Assembly (NCBI RefSeq): GCF_013409045.1
Contig: NZ_JACCBT010000001.1
Location: forward strand, 1,798,001 to 1,862,000
Direction: 5' to 3'
Origin: Actinomadura citrea
GTDB taxonomy: Bacteria > Actinomycetota > Actinomycetes > Streptosporangiales > Streptosporangiaceae
DNA: 64,000 bases
The notes under the pieces were generated by a model. It worked only from the letters and a program-made list of their open reading frames with translations, was not told the origin of the DNA and made no database searches. Positions 23,589-31,817 of the stretch are shown piece by piece. Both the position numbers and the translations under genes were made by a program. Positions within the stretch are counted from its first letter, which is position 1, and each line of letters begins with the position of its first letter.

Positions 23589-25175
23589 TCACGCAGCCGG
23601 GCTGAGGTCGTGCGCGAACACGACGTTGGGATACGCCGGGTCGTCGGTGTAGCCGTCGACGTCCGCCGAGTACGCGCGCTGGTACTGCTGGACGAACAGC
23701 GGCGCCGCGACGGCCTGGTCGACCAGGAGCTTGCGCTGGAGCGACGCGTACGACGCCTCCGCGGCGGACCGGTTCGTGGCGGTCAGCTCCGGCAGCTTGT
23801 CGATCTCACCGTCGACGCCCGAGTCGTTGAGGTAGGTGAGGTTGAAGTTGACCGGGTCGGCCGAGCGGAACAGGTTCAGGAACCAGCTGTAGGCGTCCGG
23901 GTAGTCCGGGTACCAGTACATGACGAAGACGTCCTGGCGCTTGGACGCGTCCTTGCTCTTGGCACGGTCCCACTGGGCGTCCCACTGCATCGGCTTGGCC
24001 TGGACCTTCACGTTCAGGCCCTTGAGCGCGGAGCTGAGCAGCGTCACGAACTTCTGCTGGTCGTCGTCGCCCTGCGCGTAGGTGAGGTCGAGCGTCAGCG
24101 ACTTCTTGCCCGGCCCGTACCCGGCCTCGTTCAGCAGCCGCGTCGCCGCCGCGGTGTCCTGGCGCCCGGCCAGGCCCGGGGTCGCCCCGGTCAGCCCGGT
24201 CGGGACGACGCCGCTGGCGGCGGTTCCCGAGCCCTTCAGCGTCGACACGAGCCCGTTGTAGTCGATCGCAGCCTGGACGGCCTTGCGGAGCCTGACGTCC
24301 TTCAGCGGACCGGCCTCGGTGTTGAAGAACGCCATGAGGTTCTGGAACGACGGAACCGAGTCGGTCTTGAGGCTCTTCATCCCCTTCGCCTGAGCGAACA
24401 GCTGCGGGTTGAGCCGGTGCACGTAGGTGACGTCACCGGCCTGCAACTGCTGCCACGCGGTGGTGACCTGCGGGGTGTTGCGGAACTCGATGCCGGTGTA
24501 GTGCGAGCCCTTCCAGCCGCCCCAGTAGTCCTTGAACTGACCCAGCCGGACCTCGGCCTCCTGCCCCTTGTTCCAGGAGGCGACCGTGTACGGGCCGGTG
24601 CCGGTGTCGTGGCCCTTCGCGACGTAGTCCTTGAGGTCTCCGCCGCCGGGCGCCTTCGTGTCGTAGATGTAGGAGGCGTAGCCGGAGGAGGAGACCAGGT
24701 CGAGCGGGGCCGCGTACTTCAGCTCGAACACCAGCGTGTGCGGGTCCGGCGTCTCGATCGCCTTCACCGGGTCCCAGATGTAGGCGGCGCCGCCCTTCAT
24801 CTTCATCGTCCGCTCGATCGCGGCCTTGGCGACGCTGGAGGTCAGCGCGGTGCCGGTGTGGAACTTCACGCCGTCCCGCAGGGTGAACGTCCACTTCTTG
24901 CCGGCGTCGGACGAGGTCCACTTGGTCGCGAGCCGCGGCTCGACCTTCTTGGACTTGGTGTTGTACCGGGTCAGCGACTCGTAGACGTTCTGCATCGCGA
25001 TGATCTCGTTGGAGTACGAGGTCGCGGGGTCCCAGTCGGTGACGACGTTGAGGTTGAACGAGTAGACGAACGTGCTGGACGTCGAGGCCGCCTTGCGGAC
25101 GGCTCCGCCCGAGCAGCCGGTGACGGTCACGGCGACTGCCGCCGCGAGCGCCAGTGATCTTATGCGCCAGGACAT
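23589..25175 (-). CDS. Extracellular solute-binding lipoprotein, family 5 (DppA/OppA-like)
   Basis: A 528-aa lipoprotein: positively charged start, hydrophobic stretch and lipobox V-T-G-C (Cys about 21). It then has the family 5 fold with a conserved early block (YESLTRYNTKSKKVEPRLA, quoted here as its core) and WTFTLRDGVKFHTG. It captures peptide-like or related substrates outside the membrane for DppB/C. Operon neighbours encoding DUF917 and hydantoinase-like proteins suggest a cyclic amide or peptide-derived ligand rather than ordinary dipeptides; this is inference. Confidence 0.93.
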   Translation of the reverse strand: MSWRIRSLALAAAVAVTVTGCSGGAVRKAASTSSTFVYSFNLNVVTDWDPATSYSNEIIAMQNVYESLTRYNTKSKKVEPRLATKWTSSDAGKKWTFTLRDGVKFHTGTALTSSVAKAAIERTMKMKGGAAYIWDPVKAIETPDPHTLVFELKYAAPLDLVSSSGYASYIYDTKAPGGGDLKDYVAKGHDTGTGPYTVASWNKGQEAEVRLGQFKDYWGGWKGSHYTGIEFRNTPQVTTAWQQLQAGDVTYVHRLNPQLFAQAKGMKSLKTDSVPSFQNLMAFFNTEAGPLKDVRLRKAVQAAIDYNGLVSTLKGSGTAASGVVPTGLTGATPGLAGRQDTAAATRLLNEAGYGPGKKSLTLDLTYAQGDDDQQKFVTLLSSALKGLNVKVQAKPMQWDAQWDRAKSKDASKRQDVFVMYWYPDYPDAYSWFLNLFRSADPVNFNLTYLNDSGVDGEIDKLPELTATNRSAAEASYASLQRKLLVDQAVAAPLFVQQYQRAYSADVDGYTDDPAYPNVVFAHDLSPAA

Positions 25176-25224
25176 GACGGGATCTCCTTGCAGGGGGACC
25201 GGACAGGGGGAGTGGGGGGCCGGG

Positions 25225-26799
25225 CTAGAGGTTGCCGAGCGGGCCGGCGGCCTTGACCCGCAGCCGCAGCGCGGGTTCGGGCAGGTAACTCATCGGTACT
25301 TCGGTGATCTCCACGACCTCCACTCCGGCCGGATCGGCTCCGGCCTGCACGGCCCGGCGACCGGCCACACCGGACGCCTCGGCGATGGCCTCCCTGCGGC
25401 CCTCGCCTGCCGGGATAATGGTCTCAATGGTCCCGCTGACCATGGCGATCGCCGCGCCGACGGCGTTGGCGACGTCCCCGTGGGCGGGGCGGATCACCTC
25501 GGCGACGCCGGCCAGCGCGTCGGGGATCAGGAACGACCCGCCGCCCACCGCGATCAGCGGCTGGTCGGTCTTGCCGAGGGTCATGCGGTCGACCGCGTCG
25601 GCCAGCATCTGGTCGGCCGTCTCCACCGCCGAGCCGAGCGCGCCGCGCAGCCGGTCCGGGATCGGGGCGCCGGCCGGCGCCCCGCGGCCCGCCAGCGCGC
25701 CCGCGTCGGTCATGGTGGGGGTGTCGCCGCCGAAGGTCAGCGCCTTCTCGGTGATCCGGTACCCCACCGACTGCGGCCCCACTTTCCCGTCCGGCCCGAT
25801 GACGGTGCCGCCGCCGAGCGCGAGCGCGAGGATGTCGGGCATCCGGAAGTTGGTCCGCACCCCGCCGATCTCGACGCCCGCGGACGACTCCCGGGGGAAA
25901 CCGGCGTACAGCACGCCGAAGTCGGTCGAGGTGCCGCCCACGTCCGCGATGATCGCGTCGGTGAGGCCGGACAGGAAGGCCGCGCCCCGGATGGAGTTGG
26001 CCGGGCCCGAGCCGATCGTCAGCACCGGGTACCGCACGGCGTAGTCGATCGCCATGAGGGTGCCGTCGTTCTGCGCGAAGTACGTGGTGACGTCCAGGCC
26101 CCGCTCGGCGAGCGTGTGCTGCAGTCCGTCCCACACGGCGCTGATGACCCGGTAGAGGGCCGCGTTGAGGATCGTGGCGTTCTCGCGCTCCAGCAGCCCG
26201 AGCGTGCCGATCTCATGGCTCATCGAGATGGGCACCGCGTCGCCGAGCTCGTCCCGGGCGATCTCCGCCGCCTCGATCTCCTGGTCGGCGAAGGCGGGGC
26301 TGAACACGCTCGTCAGCGCGATCGCGTCGGCCTCGCCGGCGACGTCGGCGAGCACGGCGCGCAGCGCGCCGGGGTCGAGCTTGGAGATCGGCCTGCCGTC
26401 GACGTAGTGGCCGCCGGGGAGCACGGCGGTGCGCGCGGTGATCGCCGCCGACAGGTCCGCCGGCCAGGACTGCGCCGGGGGCACCGAGGTGGTGGCCGGC
26501 CCGCCGAGCCGGATCGCGGCCACCTTGCCGAGCCCCCGCCGCTCCAGGATCGCGTTGGTGGCGTGCGTGGTGCCGAGCATGACCCGGCCCACCCGCCGGA
26601 CGTCGTCGCCGAGCTGGTCCAGCACCGCGGTCAGCGCCGCGTGCAGACCCGAGGAGACGTCGGCGCTCGTCGCCTGCTTCGTCCTGGCCAGGACCTCGCC
26701 CTTGGCGCTGAGGACGACCGCGTCGGTGTTGGTACCGCCGACGTCGACGCCGATGCGCAGGTCGCGGGTGACGGTGCCGCCGGGCGTACGGTCAGCCAT
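25225..26799 (-). CDS. Hydantoinase/oxoprolinase-family protein (HyuA-like)
   Basis: A 524-aa protein with an ASKHA-type ATP-binding fold: GVDVGGTNTDAVVL at the N-terminus, MLGTTHATNAILER, the second nucleotide motif IIADVGGTSTDFGVL and a C-terminal VGGGSFLIP. Family members perform ATP-dependent ring opening of hydantoins or 5-oxoproline, normally with a HyuB partner. No HyuB is present; this shorter form typically pairs with DUF917 proteins, as it does here (8-bp overlap with the DUF917 gene). Confidence 0.88.
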   Translation of the reverse strand: MADRTPGGTVTRDLRIGVDVGGTNTDAVVLSAKGEVLARTKQATSADVSSGLHAALTAVLDQLGDDVRRVGRVMLGTTHATNAILERRGLGKVAAIRLGGPATTSVPPAQSWPADLSAAITARTAVLPGGHYVDGRPISKLDPGALRAVLADVAGEADAIALTSVFSPAFADQEIEAAEIARDELGDAVPISMSHEIGTLGLLERENATILNAALYRVISAVWDGLQHTLAERGLDVTTYFAQNDGTLMAIDYAVRYPVLTIGSGPANSIRGAAFLSGLTDAIIADVGGTSTDFGVLYAGFPRESSAGVEIGGVRTNFRMPDILALALGGGTVIGPDGKVGPQSVGYRITEKALTFGGDTPTMTDAGALAGRGAPAGAPIPDRLRGALGSAVETADQMLADAVDRMTLGKTDQPLIAVGGGSFLIPDALAGVAEVIRPAHGDVANAVGAAIAMVSGTIETIIPAGEGRREAIAEASGVAGRRAVQAGADPAGVEVVEITEVPMSYLPEPALRLRVKAAGPLGNL

Positions 26800-27883
26800 G
26801 AGAGAGCTCCTCCACGGGCGTGTAGTCGATGTCGTAGCCGAAGGCCCGCGGGCCGGCCGTGGCGAGACCCCGCTCGGTCCGCCAGATCGGGTCGCACGGC
26901 CAGGACAGCACCGCCACCCGCTGTCCGTAGCGCAGCGACTCGGTGGAGATGGCGCCGGCGGTCTGCGCGTCCACCACGGTGATCAGGTCGGGGACGCAGG
27001 CGCGCGCCCGGCCGTCCTCCAGCGCGATCAGGTTCTCGTTCTGGATCTCCACCCGGAGCAGCCGGCCGCGGTCGTCGCCGGTGCCGTCGACGACCAGGCT
27101 GCCGCGGACGAAACCGCCGCCGGTCCGGCGCTCGACGTCGATGACCTTCCCGGTGATCAGGACGGTGGCGTCCAGCGTCGCGCACAGGGCGCCGAGCGGG
27201 TCGGAGCCCTCCTGCACGGCGTGGCCGATCGCGAGGGCCTTGCTCACCGTCCCCTCGATGACCGCGCCCCGCGCCTGCGCGCCGGTCAGCACGTAGTCGG
27301 CCATCAGCGCGGACGCCCCGCTGGCGATGCAGACCGCGCGGGAGATGCGCTCCGACCACAGCCCGTCGACCGGGCGGACCGTGGTGACGTTGCCCTGCAC
27401 GTCGGCCAGGACGACGAGGTTCACCGGCCGTCCCGCCACGTACATCGAGACCATCTGGACCTCGGGAAACGCCCGTCCCATCCCGTCGGCGTCGACCAGC
27501 GGCAGGCCGAGCCGCGCCGCCCAGCCGACCGGCCCGACGCCGTTCGAGCCGCCGATCTCGCAGGCCATGACCGCCGCCACCGGACGGCCGAGGATCCGCT
27601 CGACCTCGTCCCGGATCAGCAGCGGCTCCTCGCCGCTCATCAGCATCTCGTGGGCGACGGTGGGTGCTCCGATCCCCGACAGCGGGAGGACGAGGCTGTC
27701 GTCGGGCACCTCCGACAGCGGGATGAGCGGCACCTCGCCGAACTCGTCGATCGCCCGGACCGCGGTCAGCGTGCCCGTCTCGACGTCCCCGCCGCCCCCG
27801 GTGCCCAGGATCGCGCAGCCGCGGGCGAGCGCCGGAACGTCGTCGAGAGTCACGCGACCGGTCCTCGAAGGTGTCATCTGCAT
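26792..27883 (-). CDS. DUF917 family protein
   Basis: A 363-aa protein with the DUF917 N-terminal block GCAILGTGGGGD, then SGIGAPTVAHEM, ACEIGGSNG and a C-terminal YGQRVAVLSWPCDPIWRT (in parts). Family members occur beside hydantoinase-like proteins; a biochemical role is not firmly established. Start is uncertain: ATG at 27883 or 27877; an upstream frame to 27934 lacks a ribosome binding site. It is the first gene of the operon, divergent from the PucR regulator gene. Confidence 0.85.
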   Translation of the reverse strand: MQMTPSRTGRVTLDDVPALARGCAILGTGGGGDVETGTLTAVRAIDEFGEVPLIPLSEVPDDSLVLPLSGIGAPTVAHEMLMSGEEPLLIRDEVERILGRPVAAVMACEIGGSNGVGPVGWAARLGLPLVDADGMGRAFPEVQMVSMYVAGRPVNLVVLADVQGNVTTVRPVDGLWSERISRAVCIASGASALMADYVLTGAQARGAVIEGTVSKALAIGHAVQEGSDPLGALCATLDATVLITGKVIDVERRTGGGFVRGSLVVDGTGDDRGRLLRVEIQNENLIALEDGRARACVPDLITVVDAQTAGAISTESLRYGQRVAVLSWPCDPIWRTERGLATAGPRAFGYDIDYTPVEELSHG

Positions 27884-27948
27884 GCTGGAAGAATGGTCCC
27901 ACCGTCTGACCTGGCGGAAGGGTGGAGGGCACAAGGTTTCGCGAGTGT

Positions 27949-27965
27949 TTGTGTCGGTGGCACAA
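27949..27965. promoter_or_regulatory. Inverted repeat in the DUF917/PucR intergenic region (candidate operator)
   Basis: TTGTG-tcggtgg-CACAA sits in the roughly 90-bp divergent region, just before the regulator start. Its position suits autoregulation and control of the catabolic operon by the PucR protein. This is inferred from position only. Confidence 0.45.
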
Positions 27966-27972
27966 TGTGGGC

Positions 27973-29454
27973 GTGTCCTTCGTCGCGGACCTGGTCGGGA
28001 CCGGTTCCCGGATCCCCCTCACCCTGCTCGCCGGCCCGGCCGACGCCGAGCCGCTCACCTCCGTCACCGCGGTCGAGGCGCTGGCGCGGCTGCAACGCGC
28101 CCCGGAGGGCGCCCTGGTCGTCGTGACGGGACGGTCGGCCGCGAGAGCCGCCGGATACGAGCTGGACATCGCCGTCCGCACCGCCGCCGAACGCGGAGTG
28201 CCCGCGCTGGTCCTCATCGGCTGCGGACCGCTGCCGATCACCGCGGCCCGGCTGGCCGACCGGGCCCGCCTGGCCGTCCTCACGGCCGAGGAGGACTGCG
28301 ACGTCGCCGAGGTCGTGCTCTACCTCGGCCAGGTCATCCGGGGCGACGCCGCCGACTCGCTCGCCCGCGCGCAGGCGGCGCTGCAGATCGTCCGCGACGT
28401 CGGCGAGGCCCCCGGCCCCGCCGAGGGCGGCGACCGCGTCGTCGCGCTGCTGGAACGGGTCGGGGCCGTGCTCGGCCGCACCCTGACGACGACCGACGAG
28501 GCGGCGGGGCCGGCCGGCGCCGAGCCGATCTGGGTGGCGGGCCGCCGCCGGGGCGGCGTGACCGGTCCGCCCGACGACGCCGTACGGCTGGTGCTGCCCG
28601 CCGTGGCCGCCGCGATCGGCCGCCTGCGGCAGTACGCGCTGGAGCGGGCGACCGCGCCCGGCCAGACCCGGTCCGACATCCTCACCGAGCTGATCGTCAG
28701 CGAACGCGCCCAGGCGGGCGCACTGGCCGACCGGGCCCGGCTGCTCGGCCTGGCCGTGGACGACCTGCACACCGTCATCTGGATGACCCCGGACCGGCCG
28801 CCCGGCCCGGACCCCGCCGAGCTCGCGGAGCGGCGGCGGCTGTTCGACACCCTCACCCTGCGCACCCACCAGGCCCCGCAGCCGTCCGGCGAGTCGTGGA
28901 ACCTTGCCCGCCTCGCCGCCGACATCGTGCTGGTCGGCACCGCCCGGGCCGAGATCCGCCAAGCACGCGCCCTGCAGATGATCGACGCCGTGCGCGCCGC
29001 CGTCGCCGAGGAGCATCCCGGCACGGTGCTGCGCTTCGGGATCGGCACACCGCAGCGCGGGATCGAGGGGCTGCGCCAGTCGGCCACGGAGGCCCGCGCC
29101 GCGGCGGCGATCGCCGTCCGCTCCCGCGAACTCGTCCACACCTTCGACGCCGCGGGCATCAACCGGGTGCTCTCCCAGATCGCCGCCTCGGCGCTCAGCC
29201 GCCGGGTGATCGACGATCTGCTGCGCCCGCTCGACGCGCTCGGCCCGGGACGGTCGGCCGAGGCCATCGCGACGCTGTGCGCCTACCTCGACGCGCGCGG
29301 CTCGCTGAAGGCCGCCGCGTCCCGGCTGGCGCTGCACCCCAACGCGGTCAACTACCGGATCAGGAAGATCGTCGAAAGGCTCGGCGCCGACCTGTCCGAC
29401 CCCGACACCGCGTTCGCCCTGCACCTGGCCTGCCGCGTCCGCCTCCGCGACTGA
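27973..29454 (+). CDS. PucR-family transcriptional regulator
   Basis: A 493-aa protein with an N-terminal PucR-type sensor region (PLTSVTAVEALARL, GALVVVTGRSA), a central GGDEF-like/CdaR region and a C-terminal PucR helix-turn-helix: ATLCAYLDARGSLKAAASRLALHPNAVNYRIRKI (quoted as core ALHPNAVNYRIRKI). PucR proteins often control purine, allantoin, hydantoin or amide catabolism. The start is uncertain; GTG at 27973 or 27967 and an upstream frame to 27922 are possible. It probably regulates the divergent operon. Confidence 0.87.
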   Translation: MSFVADLVGTGSRIPLTLLAGPADAEPLTSVTAVEALARLQRAPEGALVVVTGRSAARAAGYELDIAVRTAAERGVPALVLIGCGPLPITAARLADRARLAVLTAEEDCDVAEVVLYLGQVIRGDAADSLARAQAALQIVRDVGEAPGPAEGGDRVVALLERVGAVLGRTLTTTDEAAGPAGAEPIWVAGRRRGGVTGPPDDAVRLVLPAVAAAIGRLRQYALERATAPGQTRSDILTELIVSERAQAGALADRARLLGLAVDDLHTVIWMTPDRPPGPDPAELAERRRLFDTLTLRTHQAPQPSGESWNLARLAADIVLVGTARAEIRQARALQMIDAVRAAVAEEHPGTVLRFGIGTPQRGIEGLRQSATEARAAAAIAVRSRELVHTFDAAGINRVLSQIAASALSRRVIDDLLRPLDALGPGRSAEAIATLCAYLDARGSLKAAASRLALHPNAVNYRIRKIVERLGADLSDPDTAFALHLACRVRLRD

Positions 29455-29484
29455 CCCGGCGTCCGTCCCCCCAGAAAAGAAAGA

Positions 29485-29520
29485 ACCGCCCTCGCCCCGG
29501 AAGTCCGGGACGAGAGCGGC
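29485..29520 (-). terminator. Terminator of the acidic microprotein gene, convergent with pucR
   Basis: On the minus strand GCCGCTCTCGTCCCGG-actt-CCGGGGCGAGGGCGG is followed by TTCTTTCTTTTCT. It is a canonical intrinsic terminator with one or two mismatches in the stem. Confidence 0.85.
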
Positions 29521-29568
29521 CTATTGATCAGATCACCGCGGCCCGGAGGCCACATCGATCAGTTGTCG

Positions 29569-29655
29569 TCATGCACCCTTGATGGTGCCGTCGTCGTCGA
29601 GGATGATGTCGCCGTCCTCGTTGTCGCCGACCTTCTTACCCATTGCCATGGACAT
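29569..29655 (-). CDS. 28-aa acidic microprotein
   Basis: The ATG at 29655 opens 28 codons: a short basic start (MSMAMGKKVG), then an acidic part with two copies of a D-G-x-I element (NEDGDIIL and LDDDGTIK). Upstream are GGGG as ribosome binding site, a CGGGTCTCGAGAACCCG-type leader hairpin (29699-29715) and a perfect shared-class promoter; downstream is an intrinsic terminator. The complete transcription unit argues for a real gene too short for ordinary gene calling. It could be a regulatory peptide, a small chaperone-like partner or a RiPP precursor, but no modifying enzyme is adjacent. Function unknown. Confidence 0.68.
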   Translation of the reverse strand: MSMAMGKKVGDNEDGDIILDDDGTIKGA

Positions 29656-29722
29656 AGTGATAACCCCGTTTCAGTTGCACTCATCGTTAACAAAATGACG
29701 GGTCTCGAGAACCCGCATAGTG

Positions 29723-29752
29723 GACTGTACAGAGCCCGGCCGAGTCGGCAAC
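29723..29752 (-). promoter_or_regulatory. Shared-class promoter of the acidic microprotein gene
   Basis: GTTGCCG (29752-29746), 17 bases, ACAGTC (29728-29723) on the minus strand, giving a TACAGT -10. Confidence 0.75.
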
Positions 29753-29801
29753 CCGTATCTTCGAATCGGGCCCGAGATATGCGGTGGACGGGCAAAGAGA
29801 A

Positions 29802-29834
29802 CCGGCCTCCACCCCGTCGGGGGATGGAGGCCGG
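29802..29834 (-). terminator. Terminator of the 166-aa gene
   Basis: CCGGCCTCCA...TGGAGGCCGG stem; on the minus strand it is followed by TCTCTTT. It lies 38 bp past the stop codon. Confidence 0.8.
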
Positions 29835-29872
29835 CCACTGCATCACCCGGATCAGTGGATGCCGGGCGTCGT

Positions 29873-30373
29873 TCAGATGGTGGGCAGGGCCTCCTGGAAG
29901 TCCACCACGGCCCAGAAGGTCTTGCCGCGGCCGCCGCTGCTGAAAGCGCCGCACCGGAAGGTGTGCGTGATCAGCCGTGCGACCCAGTTCCGCAGCGACC
30001 CCGCCGCGTCGGGCAGCTCGGGCAGCTCGGGGTCACGGCTGAACACCGTGACGAGGGGGTAGCGGTAGTGCTCGTCCTCGAACCAGCCCAGGGTCAGGGT
30101 GTAGGCCGGCGCGTGGGGCTCGAGCACCCCCGGCGTCGGCCGCCAGTTCCCCTTGGCGATGTCGATCAGGTCCAGCGCGATGTCCCGCACGCGGTCCTGC
30201 ACCCTGCTGGGCAGGTCGGCGTAGATGCCCGACATCGCGCCCTCGACCGTCCTGGCCGTGGGCGTTCCGTACGTGTTCCGCTCGTCCCCGCTGAAGGCGG
30301 GCGCGGAAACGCCCAGCTCGAACTCGGGGTACGGCTGCGGACGGTACCCGATGACTCCGGTCAGGTCGTTCAT
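29873..30373 (-). CDS. Uncharacterised 166-aa protein
   Basis: I do not recognise this protein. The ATG at 30373 follows AAGGAG. It is soluble, with a central helical part (SRVQDRVRDIALDLIDIAK) and aromatic-rich strands (YTLTLGWFEDEHYRYPLVTVF), ending in GRGKTFWAVVDFQEALPTI. It has no Cys-rich or catalytic motif. It has its own shared-class promoter and terminator, so it is monocistronic. It lies between the acidic microprotein gene and an HATPase gene, both with the same promoter type on the same strand; a common regulatory or signalling function is possible but unproven. Confidence 0.65.
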   Translation of the reverse strand: MNDLTGVIGYRPQPYPEFELGVSAPAFSGDERNTYGTPTARTVEGAMSGIYADLPSRVQDRVRDIALDLIDIAKGNWRPTPGVLEPHAPAYTLTLGWFEDEHYRYPLVTVFSRDPELPELPDAAGSLRNWVARLITHTFRCGAFSSGGRGKTFWAVVDFQEALPTI

Positions 30374-30428
30374 GGAATTGCTCCTTCTTGATTGCGTAGC
30401 GAGAGCCGTGACGGTCACTCGCGGGATC

Positions 30429-30458
30429 TACCGTCCGGGCGCGGCCGCGGGCGGCAAC
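30429..30458 (-). promoter_or_regulatory. Shared-class promoter of the 166-aa gene
   Basis: GTTGCCG (30458-30452), 17 bases, ACGGTA (30434-30429) on the minus strand. A GCGAG...CTCGC leader stem (30399-30422) and AATCAAGAAGGAG follow. Confidence 0.72.
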
Positions 30459-30486
30459 TCCTGGGGCGTGAGGGGCGCGGACGAGT

Positions 30487-30518
30487 ACCGGCCTCCACCT
30501 GTGAGGGTGAAGGCCGGT
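30487..30518 (-). terminator. Terminator of the HATPase gene
   Basis: ACCGGCCT...AGGCCGGT with internal CCT/AGG pairing, 56 bp past the stop. It resembles the hairpin after the 166-aa gene (shared CCGGCCTCCA). Confidence 0.72.
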
Positions 30519-30573
30519 CGGTTCGCCGTTGCCCGGACGCCGCGTCGCCTCGGAAGGCGGCTCGGCCGGGCGG

Positions 30574-31041
30574 TCAGGAGGCGGCGGGGTAGTCGAGTTC
30601 GTACTCGGCCACCACGCACTTCCCGTCCTTGGTGGAGATGGCCCCGTACCGGGACAGCTCCTTGCGGATCAGCGCCAGCCCTCGGCCGTTGAGGGCGGAA
30701 CCGTCATCGAGGCTGCGAGCCCAGTCCGGCGGTGTCGGGTTGGGGTCGTAGACCTCGATGCGGAGGTAGTACGACGACCTCCCGCGCCTGATGCCGGCCA
30801 GCCTCAGGACCACGTCCTCGGGGAACGTGTCCATGGTCCGGATCTCCTCGTCGGTCAGGCCCAGCCCGTGCCGGTAGGCGTTGGTGACGAGTTCGGTCAC
30901 GCCGAGCTGCGCCAGGGTCGCCTTGTCCGGCTGGCCGGAGAGGAGATTCCCCACCAGCCTGCGGGATGCCGCGGGCCCGGGGCCGAACCTGGTGTGCCAG
31001 GAGCTCACGCGCGTGAAGCCCTGGTCGGAGTCCTCATACAT
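30574..31041 (-). CDS. HATPase_c domain protein (anti-sigma-factor/RsbW-like kinase)
   Basis: A 155-aa protein with the GHKL ATPase layout of actinobacterial RsbW-like proteins: N-box LGVTELVTNAYRHG, a diverged G1 region (RIEVYDPNP) and G2 NGRGLALI. Such proteins bind and inhibit sigma factors or phosphorylate anti-anti-sigma proteins. The usual D-x-G of G1 is replaced by VYDPNPT, common in the actinobacterial ATP-binding protein family. The ATG at 31041 follows AAGGAGG. Its promoter belongs to the shared class, so it could be part of the same regulon it may influence. No sigma factor gene is adjacent. Confidence 0.82.
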   Translation of the reverse strand: MYEDSDQGFTRVSSWHTRFGPGPAASRRLVGNLLSGQPDKATLAQLGVTELVTNAYRHGLGLTDEEIRTMDTFPEDVVLRLAGIRRGRSSYYLRIEVYDPNPTPPDWARSLDDGSALNGRGLALIRKELSRYGAISTKDGKCVVAEYELDYPAAS

Positions 31042-31103
31042 GAGGCCCCTCCTTCGGAATCTGATTTGGATGGACTGCGAGTTCTCGGAGATCTCGCGGG
31101 GTT

Positions 31104-31133
31104 GACCGTCCTCGCACGGTCGTACCGGGCAAG
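31104..31133 (-). promoter_or_regulatory. Shared-class promoter of the HATPase gene
   Basis: CTTGCCC (31133-31127), 17 bases, ACGGTC (31109-31104) on the minus strand. A GCGAG...CTCGC stem (31077-31097) occupies the leader, the same design as in the 166-aa gene. Confidence 0.72.
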
Positions 31134-31245
31134 GCGCCCGCCGGGGCCGAACCTGTCCGACACGTCCGGCCGGGCCGTGGCGAGCAGAGCGGACCTGCGG
31201 CGGTCTCGTCTTCGTCCGGCGTGGTCGGTGCGCCGATCGGAACCG

Positions 31246-31275
31246 GTTGCGCCTTCGGCCGGTTTCCGGACGGAT
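31246..31275 (+). promoter_or_regulatory. Shared-class promoter of the 161-aa membrane protein gene (probably leaderless)
   Basis: GTTGCGC (31246-31252), 17 bases, ACGGAT (31270-31275). The start codons GTG 31281 and GTG 31283 lie six to eight bases after the -10, where transcription should begin, so the mRNA is probably leaderless. Confidence 0.65.
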
Positions 31276-31282
31276 TCTCAGT

Positions 31283-31768
31283 GTGTTCTACCGTCGGAGT
31301 CCCGGGCTGGGTTGCTTCGGGCTGATAGCCCGCATCATTCTTCTCGTGATGATGGGCATCGTGCTGATCATCTGCGTGGCCAACCGTTCCTGGCTGCAGG
31401 CGAAGGCCGTGAACGCGATCTACGAGAACCGGCCCCAGATCCATGCCGGCAAGTACTTCGAGCCCGGCGCCACCGCGGTGGAGGACGGTGTACGGCAGAC
31501 GGCCGTACTGATCAAGGACAAGCCGTACGTCCGCGTGACCTCACCGCCCGACGAATGGCGCGAGAAGCACGAGGACGCCAAGTGCAAAGGCCGTGTCTGC
31601 ACGGCCCCCGCGACCCATGAGTCCTTCACCGGTGGCGGCGCGATCGATATCGGCAGCGTGCTCGCCGGACTGCTGCTGTGCTATTTCATCTGGCTTCTCA
31701 TCAACGGCGATGACGACTACGACGACCGTTACGACCGTCGTTATGACCGTCGTTATTACCGCCGCTGA
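31283..31768 (+). CDS. Small two-segment membrane protein with Asp/Arg/Tyr-rich tail
   Basis: A 161-aa protein of unknown function. The start is set at the in-frame GTG 31283 because the TTG at 31247 overlaps the promoter -35 element. Segment 1 is LIARIILLVMMGIVLIICVA; an approximately 80-residue extracytoplasmic or cytosolic loop with two Cys (KCKGRVC) follows; segment 2 is VLAGLLLCYFIWLLI. The tail is a low-complexity D/R/Y sequence (DDRYDRRYDRRYYRR). It is divergent from the HATPase gene across a short region holding both promoters. Confidence 0.65.
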   Translation: MFYRRSPGLGCFGLIARIILLVMMGIVLIICVANRSWLQAKAVNAIYENRPQIHAGKYFEPGATAVEDGVRQTAVLIKDKPYVRVTSPPDEWREKHEDAKCKGRVCTAPATHESFTGGGAIDIGSVLAGLLLCYFIWLLINGDDDYDDRYDRRYDRRYYRR

Positions 31769-31817
31769 CCATCGCCCTGACCGAACGCGGCCCTGACCGG
31801 CCGCCGCCGGCCGAGGG

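Noticed and set aside
29569..29655. EF-hand calcium-binding loop in the acidic microprotein
   Set aside because: The Asp spacing does not fit DxDxDG at either D-G-x-I element.
31247..31282. TTG start for the 161-aa membrane protein gene
   Set aside because: The codon lies within the -35 element of the shared promoter, so it would not be in the transcript.
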